From Candidatus Pelagibacter sp. FZCC0015 (GTDB lineage Bacteria > Pseudomonadota > Alphaproteobacteria > Pelagibacterales > Pelagibacteraceae), in the NCBI RefSeq assembly GCF_007833635.1, contig NZ_CP031125.1, forward strand, positions 62,001 to 126,000: a stretch of DNA of 64,000 nucleotides, read 5' to 3'. The notes beneath the pieces were generated by a model. That model was not told the DNA's origin, searched no databases, and saw only the letters and a program-made list of their open reading frames with translations. Positions 51,380 through 59,028 of the stretch are shown in pieces; position 1 is the stretch's first letter; each line of letters begins with the position of its first letter. The translations under genes were made by a program, and so were the position numbers.

Positions 51380-53784
51380 TAGCTTCTCATTTTTTGACCA
51401 CTTGGATCATAAAGTGGTTCTTTAATAATTGAACAATTAAATAGATCTCCATTTATCTCTACTTGAATTTTATTTTCAGATTTAATGTTTTTTTGATCAA
51501 CAAAAGTGAACGCTACACTTTTATTTACAAAATGCGCAAAACCACCTGAAGTTACATAGCCAATGCTTTGATCTCCATTCATAACAGCTTCATTATTTGT
51601 TACATCAATATCATTGGTTTCAACAATTAAAGGTATAAGTTTGTTTGAAGAATTTTCCTTTTGTGCACTTTCTTTACCAATAAATTCTTTATCCCAATTA
51701 ATAAAAGCATCTAAACCTGTCTCCTTTGCTGTAAAATCTGGTCTATAATCTAAAGTCCAAGCTCCCCAATTTTTCTCCAATCTCATTGACATTAATGCTC
51801 TTCCACCAAAAGGTTTAATATTAAATTCTTTACCAGCTTCTATTAATTCTTCATAAAGTTTTAATTGATAATGGGGTGCTACATAAATTTCATATCCAAG
51901 TTCACCAGTAAATGAAATTCTATTTATTATTGCTGGAACTCCCCCAACAAACATTCTTCTAGAGTCTCTAAATTTAAATTTTTCATTTGAAACATCATCT
52001 CTTACAATTTTTTCTAAAACTTTCCTTGAGTTAGGTCCTGCAATAGACAATCCATGATACTCGTCAGATCTGTTGGAGTAACTTAAATTAAATTTTCCTA
52101 AATGACTTTCAAACCAACGTCTATGCATTTCTTGAGCAGCTCCAGAACCAAATACCATGAATTCATTTTCATCTAAACATGCCACAGTTAAATCACCACA
52201 CAACTTTCCTCTATATGACAACATTGGTGATAAAGATATTCTTCCTGGTTTTGGAAGTCTTCCAGCCATTATGTGATCTAAAAATTTTCTAGCATCAGGA
52301 CCTTTGAATTCATGTTTTGAAAAGTTGGCAACTTCGATTAAACCAACATTTTCTCTTACATTAATAACTTCTTTTGATACATAATCATGAGATCTTGATC
52401 TTTTTATTGTTGGTTCCTCATGAGCATCTTCTTTATTATTTGCAAACCACAAAACATTTTCCAATCCAAAGCTATCTCCCATAACAGCACCTTGATTTAC
52501 AAAACGATCATACAGCGCAGTAGTTTTTTGTTTTCTTCCTTTTGGTAAAGTTTCATTAGGAAATGTCATTATAAATCTTCGTTCATAGTTTTCTGAAGAT
52601 TTTATTGTTCCATATTGAGGGGATGCATAATCTCCAAATCTTGCAACATCCATTGCCCAAACATCAATGGAAGGTTCACCATCAATAATCCATTCAGCTA
52701 TACATTTTCCAACACCTCCTCCTTGACAAAAACCAGCCATCACACCAACTGCAACCCAATAATTTTTCATTCCTGGTACTGGACCAATAAGAGGACTTCC
52801 ATCTGGACCAAAGGTAAAAGGACCATTTACTATATTTTTTATTCCTGCTCGCTCTAATGCTGGCATTCTCTCAAATCCAATTGCCAATCTATCTTCGATA
52901 TTATCTAATTTTGGTTCAAGTAGTTCATGACCAAAATTCATTGGTGTACCTTCTACTTTCCAAGGGGTTGATTTTGGCTCATAAGTTCCAAGCAACATTC
53001 CTTTGCCTTCTTGTCTAAAGTAAATATTTCCCTCAAAATCTGTACCTATAGGTAATCTTTGATCACCCATTGCTTCAATTTCTGGAATAGGTTCAGTGAT
53101 TAAATAATGATGCTCCATTGGTTGAACAGGAAGATTAAGTCCAGCTAATTGTCCAACTTCTCTTGCCCACAAACCACCCGCATTAATTACTATTTCAGCA
53201 TTGATATTTCCTTTTTCAGTAAAGACATCCCAGGTTCCATCTTCTTTTTGTTTCGTGTCTTTAACAACCGTGTGAGTGTAATATTTTCCACCATGAACTT
53301 TTGCGGCTTTTGCAAAAGCATAGGTAACTCCTGATGGATCAACTTCACCATCAATCGGATCCCACAATGCAAGCAAGTATCTAGACGGATCAATTAATGG
53401 GTGTTTCTTTTTTACTTCTTCTAAAGAAATAAATTCTTGATCCAGCCCCATGTATCTTGCTTTTGATCTTTCTCTCTTTAAATAATCAGCCCACACTTCA
53501 TTTGATGCTAAATAAAAACCTCCGCTAGGTTTAAATCCAGTTGAATGACCAGACTCTTTTTCAATCTCTTTATATAAACCTATTGTGTAAGCCATCATCC
53601 GAGAGATATTAGGGTCAGATGAAATTACATGAACATTACCTGCAGCATGCCACGAAGAACCTGATGTTAGTTCATTTCTTTCAAGTAAAATACAATCCTT
53701 TAATCCAAATTTAGATAGATGATAAAGTATAGAGCACCCAACTACACCTCCACCTATGATTACTACTTTGGCATGCTTTTCCAT
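51379..53784 (-). CDS. Dimethylglycine/sarcosine dehydrogenase-type flavoprotein with GcvT domain (second copy)
   Basis: 801 aa: FAD loop GGGVVG (11-16), SGSSWHAAG with His46 at the covalent flavin position, a DAO domain to about residue 430, then a GcvT-like folate domain (VANFSKHEFKGPDARKFLD, FTGELGYEIYVAP). It is similar in layout to the 810-aa copy at 40.5 kb but clearly divergent. Placed right after BHMT, it likely oxidises the dimethylglycine that BHMT makes or the sarcosine from the next step. Confidence 0.87.
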   Translation of the reverse strand: MEKHAKVVIIGGGVVGCSILYHLSKFGLKDCILLERNELTSGSSWHAAGNVHVISSDPNISRMMAYTIGLYKEIEKESGHSTGFKPSGGFYLASNEVWADYLKRERSKARYMGLDQEFISLEEVKKKHPLIDPSRYLLALWDPIDGEVDPSGVTYAFAKAAKVHGGKYYTHTVVKDTKQKEDGTWDVFTEKGNINAEIVINAGGLWAREVGQLAGLNLPVQPMEHHYLITEPIPEIEAMGDQRLPIGTDFEGNIYFRQEGKGMLLGTYEPKSTPWKVEGTPMNFGHELLEPKLDNIEDRLAIGFERMPALERAGIKNIVNGPFTFGPDGSPLIGPVPGMKNYWVAVGVMAGFCQGGGVGKCIAEWIIDGEPSIDVWAMDVARFGDYASPQYGTIKSSENYERRFIMTFPNETLPKGRKQKTTALYDRFVNQGAVMGDSFGLENVLWFANNKEDAHEEPTIKRSRSHDYVSKEVINVRENVGLIEVANFSKHEFKGPDARKFLDHIMAGRLPKPGRISLSPMLSYRGKLCGDLTVACLDENEFMVFGSGAAQEMHRRWFESHLGKFNLSYSNRSDEYHGLSIAGPNSRKVLEKIVRDDVSNEKFKFRDSRRMFVGGVPAIINRISFTGELGYEIYVAPHYQLKLYEELIEAGKEFNIKPFGGRALMSMRLEKNWGAWTLDYRPDFTAKETGLDAFINWDKEFIGKESAQKENSSNKLIPLIVETNDIDVTNNEAVMNGDQSIGYVTSGGFAHFVNKSVAFTFVDQKNIKSENKIQVEINGDLFNCSIIKEPLYDPSGQKMRS

Positions 53785-54824
53785 TAATATTTAATTTCCT
53801 TGTTTACTTTTTTCAAAGATTTATCAGTGCCGTGGTGAAAATGTTTGCTCATATCTGGCATATATTTCATTGAAATTGGTTTTTTACCAATTGCAACAGA
53901 CATTTCTCTGACATGATGAGCTTCAGCACCACAACATATACCAATAAAATTTATTTTATTCTGAACACAATCTTTTGCAAATTCTGCCATTTCAAATCTG
54001 TTACAAAATAAATTATCTAAAGCTACGGGGAATGCATTTCCACCAGGAATACAATCACAACCATGATCAGTAATATTTAAAAAACCAGGTTCTACCTCTG
54101 TAGTTCTGTAAGGAACTGGAAGTCCTGATACATGACATGAAACTTTGTCTCTAACTTTTTTTAAAAGTTTCATTGTCATCTCTGGTCCTCTGTAACAATT
54201 TAATCCAACTACATCAGCACCTAGATCTTCCATCATCTTACATGCGTCTTCAGCACTGTGTCCTTCTCTAGTTTTATCCCCTCTAGGAATTGCAAAATTG
54301 CATACCGCAATAAGTCCAGCATCCTTAATTGCTTTTAGTGCAATTTTCATTTCATCAGTCCAGCTTATTGTTTCAGCAATAACAAAGTCAACTCCAGCCT
54401 CTTTTGCCCAAGCAACTTGCTCTTCGTACATTTGTTGACACTGCTTATGAGTATTTGAATCACCTGGATCAAATACGTTTGTATTTGCCACATCTCCACA
54501 AACCATCAAATCTAAATCTTTAAATTCAGCCGCAGCATCTTTTGCAATTTTAAGAGCACCTTTTTGCATTGGTTCTAGAAGATGTTCTTTGCCAATTATT
54601 CTAAGTTTTTCTCTATGACCATAATAAGTAAATGCTTGAACAACATCTGAGCCTGCTCTGATAAATTCTCTATGTAATTGCGTTACTACCTCTGGATGTT
54701 CTAAAACAACTTCTGGAACAAATGGTCCTGCTGAAAGATAACCTCTTCTTTCCATTGCAAAAAGATAGCCTTCTGCACACATTATTGGACCTTCATTTAA
54801 TCTTGTAATTAGATCTTTTTTCAT
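53784..54824 (-). CDS. bhmT: Betaine-homocysteine S-methyltransferase
   Basis: 346 aa Zn-dependent TIM barrel with zinc ligands Cys210 (GLNCYRGP), Cys297 and Cys298 (GICCGAEAHHVREM), near the numbering of human BHMT (217, 299, 300). The start GPIMCAEGYLFAMERRGYLSAGPFVPE fits. It moves a methyl group from glycine betaine (or DMSP) to homocysteine, giving methionine and dimethylglycine. It lies 11 bp after the Rieske gene and overlaps the second DMGDH-type gene by 1 bp. Confidence 0.88.
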   Translation of the reverse strand: MKKDLITRLNEGPIMCAEGYLFAMERRGYLSAGPFVPEVVLEHPEVVTQLHREFIRAGSDVVQAFTYYGHREKLRIIGKEHLLEPMQKGALKIAKDAAAEFKDLDLMVCGDVANTNVFDPGDSNTHKQCQQMYEEQVAWAKEAGVDFVIAETISWTDEMKIALKAIKDAGLIAVCNFAIPRGDKTREGHSAEDACKMMEDLGADVVGLNCYRGPEMTMKLLKKVRDKVSCHVSGLPVPYRTTEVEPGFLNITDHGCDCIPGGNAFPVALDNLFCNRFEMAEFAKDCVQNKINFIGICCGAEAHHVREMSVAIGKKPISMKYMPDMSKHFHHGTDKSLKKVNKEIKY

Positions 54825-54835
54825 AATTTACCCTC

Positions 54836-56023
54836 TCATTTTGTTAAGTTGGTTGCAACCCACTTATGAAACATCAAAGTAGGAGTATCCATTACAGGTG
54901 AAAAATTCCCACCATTGTAAGCTGGGGAATTTCGCCCGTTTTGCATTCCTTCTATTGCAGTTACATCTTCATTCATAACTTCTTGCCAAAATGCAAAATT
55001 TTTTTCTCTTATGTCTTTAAACTCATCACTAGAGGCACTTTCGTCTCCAACATAATATAATTCAAAATGTTCTTTAGTTTGATTGTTAGAAATTGGCTCT
55101 AACCAAAATGCATAGAAATGATCAATATGTATTCCTAACATTACGTTTGGATATAATGATACATATTCAGATTTTTCAGAAAGTTCAGTAGGCCAGTTAG
55201 GAAAGCATTTAAATTTAATGTTTCCATCAAACTGTTGTGAATATTTATTACTTCCTTGTCCTGAAAAATTTAAATTCTCATCTTCAATATGATAGTGATC
55301 TGAAATATTTGAAACTTTATTTAGTTCTGGATGTATCCACGGCAAATGATAACTTTCACAATAATTCTCAATTGCAAATTTCCAATTACTATTTACTGTC
55401 ATATTAAAATATCCTTTATCAGTTGAGTGTCTAATTAATTTTTGATCTTTTTTAGAAATAAACTTAGACCATCTATCCTCTAGAGGTTTAATAAAATCTT
55501 CAAATGGCTTTGCGTTAGAATTAATATTAATAAAAATTAAATCCATCCAAATATTTGAATTAATTTCTTTTAAGTTACTATTATTTTTATCAAACCCTTT
55601 AACCTCATGTTTTCCTAGTCCTCCTATATGTGGAGTAACAGTTAATTTTCCATTAAAATCATAGGACCAGGAATGATAAGGGCATCTAATTACATTTTTT
55701 AATTTACATTCCTGATCAACTAGTTTGAAACCTCTATGACTACAAACGTTATGAAAAACTTTTACTTCGTTCTCTTTGTTTCTAACTATTAGTATTGGTA
55801 TTCCTAAAAGATTAAAAGGTTTTGCATCGCCTGGATTTGGTACAGAACTTGCAACCCCAATCATCGTCCAATTATTTTTAAATATTTTTTCTTTCTCAAA
55901 CTCTAAATAATCATTATTCAAATAACATTCATTAGGTAATCCATGAGCTTTCTCTATAGGATTTTTAACAACTTCAATTTTATTTGGATCTAAGATATCT
56001 GATAATTTTTTATTTAAATTCAT
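54836..56023 (-). CDS. Rieske non-heme iron oxygenase, glycine betaine/choline monooxygenase-like
   Basis: 395 aa with Rieske ligands Cys94, His96 (NVCSHRG) and Cys114, His117 (CPYHSW), and the mononuclear iron site in ENYCESYHLPWIHPE (bridging Glu219, His226, His231). This resembles GbcA, choline monooxygenase and CntA, which attack trimethylammonium groups. No dedicated ferredoxin reductase gene (gbcB type) is in the window. It heads the betaine operon; a strong GGAGG ribosome site lies in a possible hairpin. Confidence 0.83.
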   Translation of the reverse strand: MNLNKKLSDILDPNKIEVVKNPIEKAHGLPNECYLNNDYLEFEKEKIFKNNWTMIGVASSVPNPGDAKPFNLLGIPILIVRNKENEVKVFHNVCSHRGFKLVDQECKLKNVIRCPYHSWSYDFNGKLTVTPHIGGLGKHEVKGFDKNNSNLKEINSNIWMDLIFININSNAKPFEDFIKPLEDRWSKFISKKDQKLIRHSTDKGYFNMTVNSNWKFAIENYCESYHLPWIHPELNKVSNISDHYHIEDENLNFSGQGSNKYSQQFDGNIKFKCFPNWPTELSEKSEYVSLYPNVMLGIHIDHFYAFWLEPISNNQTKEHFELYYVGDESASSDEFKDIREKNFAFWQEVMNEDVTAIEGMQNGRNSPAYNGGNFSPVMDTPTLMFHKWVATNLTK

Positions 56024-56065
56024 AAACCTCCTTTTTTTAATTAATTAAAAAATTAATCGAGGCTT
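56024..56065 (-). promoter_or_regulatory. Possible ribosome-site-sequestering leader before the Rieske gene
   Basis: On the transcribed strand AAGCCTC (56065-56059) can pair with GAGGTTT (56030-56024), covering the AGGAGG ribosome site directly before the ATG. A perfect 20-bp AT palindrome (56033-56052) lies in between and can form an inner stem. Such a fold could hold translation off until a ligand, protein or anti-anti-SD strand opens it. The rest of the 271-bp gap to proX is AT-rich with no gene seen. Confidence 0.45.
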
Positions 56066-56294
56066 AAAATTATCTTTCTCTAATTATGATTTGTTGAAAA
56101 ACAGTTTTGCAATTTAAAATATAAACAAATTCTTTGAAAAAAAAATTTGCAGAAAAAGTCATTCTTAAACCCTAAACAAAAATTTAGGTCAGTTAAAGAC
56201 AATTTTACTTCAACCAATAGTTGAATTAAATTTGCATTATAAGCCTCAATATGTTCAATTTAACTTTTAAATGAATCAAATGTTGGGAGATATA

Positions 56295-57305
56295 ATGAAG
56301 ATTAAAAGAATACTTCTTTCACTAGCTGTTGTGTTTGGTCTTACTTCTTTTGGAAGTGTTGCAAATGCAGCTTGTGGAAATATAACGATCGCTAATATGA
56401 ACTGGGCTTCAGCAAACTTTATGGCTGAAGTTGATAAGATCATATTAGAAGAAGGTTATGGATGTTCAGTAGAATTAGTACCTGGTGCTACAATGCCTAC
56501 GTTTACATCTATGCAAGAAAAAGGTGAGCCAGATGTTGCTCCAGAATTTTGGGCTAACGCTGCTATCATCGCTTTGAATAAAGCTGTTGATGAAGGAAAA
56601 ATGCACTCACTTAATAAAGCGCCAATTACTGGTTTGGGTGAAGGATGGTGGGTATTACCTCACACACTTAAAAAACATCCAGAGCTAACAACTGCTGAAG
56701 CAATTTTAGCAAGACCAGATCTGTTTCCTCATCCAGAAGATCCATCAAAAGGTGGTTTTCATATTTGTCCTCCAGGTTGGAACTGTGAGCTAAGTAATAG
56801 AAATCTTTACAAAGCTTTTGATATGGAAGCAAAAGGTTGGGCTATTGTTGAAACAGGTTCTGCTGCAGGATTAGATGGTTCTATTGCCAAAGCAGCTGAG
56901 CGAGGTGAAAACTGGTTTGGTTACTATTGGTCACCAACAGCTATCATTGGTAAATATGATATGAGAGCTGTAGATATGGGAGCTTGGGGTGGAAAAGATA
57001 ACTGGGATAAATGTATAGTTTTACCAGAACAAGAATGTGGAGACCCTAAAGCAACTTCATGGACAAAATCTGAAGTTTACACAATCGTAACTGACAATTT
57101 CAAAAATACAGCTGGAAGCGCTGGTATGGAATACTTTAAGAAGAGAACATACCCAGGTCCAGTTATGAACGGTATGTTAGTTTGGATGGGTGAAAACCAA
57201 GCAGAAGGTGCTGATGCTGCAATTGAATTCCTTAAAACTCAAGAGAGCGTTTGGAGTAAATGGGTTTCAAGTGATGCTGCAAAAAAAATCAAAAAAGCAC
57301 TTTAA
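56295..57305 (+). CDS. proX: Glycine betaine/proline-type ABC substrate-binding protein (ProX/OpuAC)
   Basis: I start it at the ATG at 56295 (MKIKRILLSL): a TGGGAGATATA ribosome site precedes it and the signal peptide (cleavage near ANA-A, about residue 25) begins there. The mature protein has aromatic residues typical of a betaine-binding cage (NMNWASANF, EFWANAA, GEGWWVLPH, WFGYYWSPTAIIG). The natural ligand could be glycine betaine, DMSP or a related betaine. It is divergent from the Rieske-led operon, so both may respond to the same osmolyte. Confidence 0.9.
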   Translation: MKIKRILLSLAVVFGLTSFGSVANAACGNITIANMNWASANFMAEVDKIILEEGYGCSVELVPGATMPTFTSMQEKGEPDVAPEFWANAAIIALNKAVDEGKMHSLNKAPITGLGEGWWVLPHTLKKHPELTTAEAILARPDLFPHPEDPSKGGFHICPPGWNCELSNRNLYKAFDMEAKGWAIVETGSAAGLDGSIAKAAERGENWFGYYWSPTAIIGKYDMRAVDMGAWGGKDNWDKCIVLPEQECGDPKATSWTKSEVYTIVTDNFKNTAGSAGMEYFKKRTYPGPVMNGMLVWMGENQAEGADAAIEFLKTQESVWSKWVSSDAAKKIKKAL

Positions 57306-57317
57306 TTAAAAATATTA

Positions 57318-57341
57318 TCAAACCCGCTTCGGCGGGTTTGA
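57318..57341 (+). terminator. UUCG-tetraloop hairpin after proX
   Basis: TCAAACCCGC-TTCG-GCGGGTTTGA is a perfect 10-bp stem with a very stable UUCG loop, followed by ATTTAATAAA, only a weak T-rich tail. Between proX and proW it probably ends a part of the transcripts and protects the proX message, raising binding protein over permease. Seen directly; the partial-terminator role is inference. Confidence 0.8.
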
Positions 57342-57354
57342 TTTAATAAAAATT

Positions 57355-58242
57355 ATGGACTTCTTTAATAAAATTCCTGTAATGGATAGAACAGCTCTTA
57401 GAGAGCTTAAAAAAGGAATTGACTCTAGTTTCAAAGAATTTTCAAGAGCTTATGGAGATGGGATTGAGGGTTTTTTTGATCCACTATTACATTTTTTAAT
57501 TTGGTTAGAAAAATTATTAGTAAACAGTCCATGGCCTTTAGTAATTGGTGTATTTGCTTTATTAGCTTGGATTGGATCAAGAAGTATTAAGCTTGTAATT
57601 GGTACAGTGGTTTGTTTCTTGGTAATTGGCTATTTTGGAATGTGGAAAAATTGTATGGCGACCGTTGCAATAATATCTGTTTCTACATTAGTTTGTATTG
57701 TTGTTGGAATACCGATTGGAATTGTAATGTCAAAATCCGCTAGAGCAGAAAAAGCAATTTTACCTGTTTTAGATATGATGCAAACCATTCCAAGTTTTGT
57801 GTATCTTATACCTATAATTATGCTTCTTGGTATTGGTAAAGTGCCTGGTTTACTTGCTGTATGTATTTATGCCCTACCCCCTATTGTAAGATTAACAAAT
57901 CTAGGGATCAGAGAAGTTGATAAAGAGACTTTAGAGGCCAGCGAAGCTTTTGGGGCAACCCCAATGCAAAAATTAAGATCAGTTCAAATCCCACTTTCTT
58001 TACCAACCATTTTTGCTGGGATAAACCAAACGATTATGATGGCTTTAGCAATGGTAGTGATTGCTTCAATGATAGGTGTAAAGGGCTTGGGAGTCCCTAT
58101 TTTACAGGCTATTTCCAACCAGTATTTAGCACTTGGAATGATGAATGGTTTAGCAATCGTGGCTCTGGCAATTATCTTTGATAGAGTAACTCAACAGTAC
58201 GGACAAAGAATTCAAAAGCACAGAGGTCAGTTAAAAAAGTAA
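57355..58242 (+). CDS. proW: Glycine betaine/proline-type ABC permease (ProW)
   Basis: 295 aa with five to six membrane helices and the EAA loop EASEAFGATPMQKLRSVQIPLSLPTIFAG. The core TLVCIVVGIPIGIVMSKS and MMQTIPSFVYLIPIIMLLGIG are typical of ProW. It is expected to work with ProX and an ATPase (ProV). No ProV gene lies between proW and the MetF-like gene or elsewhere in the window, so the ATPase must be encoded at another locus. Confidence 0.92.
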   Translation: MDFFNKIPVMDRTALRELKKGIDSSFKEFSRAYGDGIEGFFDPLLHFLIWLEKLLVNSPWPLVIGVFALLAWIGSRSIKLVIGTVVCFLVIGYFGMWKNCMATVAIISVSTLVCIVVGIPIGIVMSKSARAEKAILPVLDMMQTIPSFVYLIPIIMLLGIGKVPGLLAVCIYALPPIVRLTNLGIREVDKETLEASEAFGATPMQKLRSVQIPLSLPTIFAGINQTIMMALAMVVIASMIGVKGLGVPILQAISNQYLALGMMNGLAIVALAIIFDRVTQQYGQRIQKHRGQLKK

Positions 58243-58299
58243 ATTAGTCTCAATCGAATTTTCTAGACTCATATTTCAAAATAAATAAAGATCTTCCCT

Positions 58300-59028
58300 A
58301 TGAATTTTTCATTGGAAATAGGTCCTAAAACAGAGGTTGATACAGTTCCAGCGTTGTCTGACATTTATATAACAATGCTACCTGGGGGTGATTATAGAGA
58401 AACTGCTGATAAAGCAGTTGAACTTGTAAAAAAAGGATTTAATCCCGTACCTCATTTTCCTGCTAGATCAATGCATGATGAAAAAGAACTTAAAGATTAT
58501 GTTTCTAGATGCAAAGATGGAGGCGTAAAGCAGGCCTTAATTATTGGAGGCGGGAGAGAACCAGTAGGTAAATTTGATAGTTCATTTCAACTTTTGGAGA
58601 CAGGTTATTTTGAAAAAATGAAAATAGGAATTGCTGGACATCCTGAGGGGAGTCCTGATATATCCGATTCAGATTTAGAAAAAGCTATGATAGATAAAAA
58701 GCCTTACGCTGATTATATTGTAACACAGTGGTTGCTAGATCCTCAGCCTATTATAGATTTTATTTCTAAGCAAAGCGTACCAGTGCATGTGGGAATTACT
58801 GGGCCATTAAAAATATCTAGCTTAATTAAATTTGCTAATATTGTAGGGGCAAAAAATTCCTTAAACTTTCTTAAATCTAATTTTAGTAAGGCATTGGATT
58901 TATTGAAACCTAAAGACCCTAATGATTTAATTGGGAAAGTTAAATCGCATACTGATAACTTCCACATTTATACATTCGGCGGCTTGAAGGAAACTAACAA
59001 GTGGTTGAGGGAGAATAGTTATGTCTAA
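58300..59028 (+). CDS. MetF-like methylenetetrahydrofolate reductase family protein
   Basis: 242 aa, shorter than E. coli MetF (296 aa), with a TIM-barrel pattern: LSDIYITMLPGGDYRETADKAVELVKKGFNPVPHFPARSMHDE, ALIIGGGREPVG, KIGIAGHPEGSP, and ADYIVTQWLLDPQPIIDFI. This branch carries the FAD-linked methyl-THF/methylene-THF chemistry. It overlaps the GcvT-like gene by 8 bp. If that protein makes 5-methyl-THF, this enzyme would oxidise it back to methylene-THF. Confidence 0.82.
   Translation: MNFSLEIGPKTEVDTVPALSDIYITMLPGGDYRETADKAVELVKKGFNPVPHFPARSMHDEKELKDYVSRCKDGGVKQALIIGGGREPVGKFDSSFQLLETGYFEKMKIGIAGHPEGSPDISDSDLEKAMIDKKPYADYIVTQWLLDPQPIIDFISKQSVPVHVGITGPLKISSLIKFANIVGAKNSLNFLKSNFSKALDLLKPKDPNDLIGKVKSHTDNFHIYTFGGLKETNKWLRENSYV

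Noticed and set aside
56033..56052. 20-bp AT palindrome as a bidirectional terminator
   Set aside because: It lies between divergent gene starts, immediately before a start codon, and has no GC stem; a leader structure is more reasonable.
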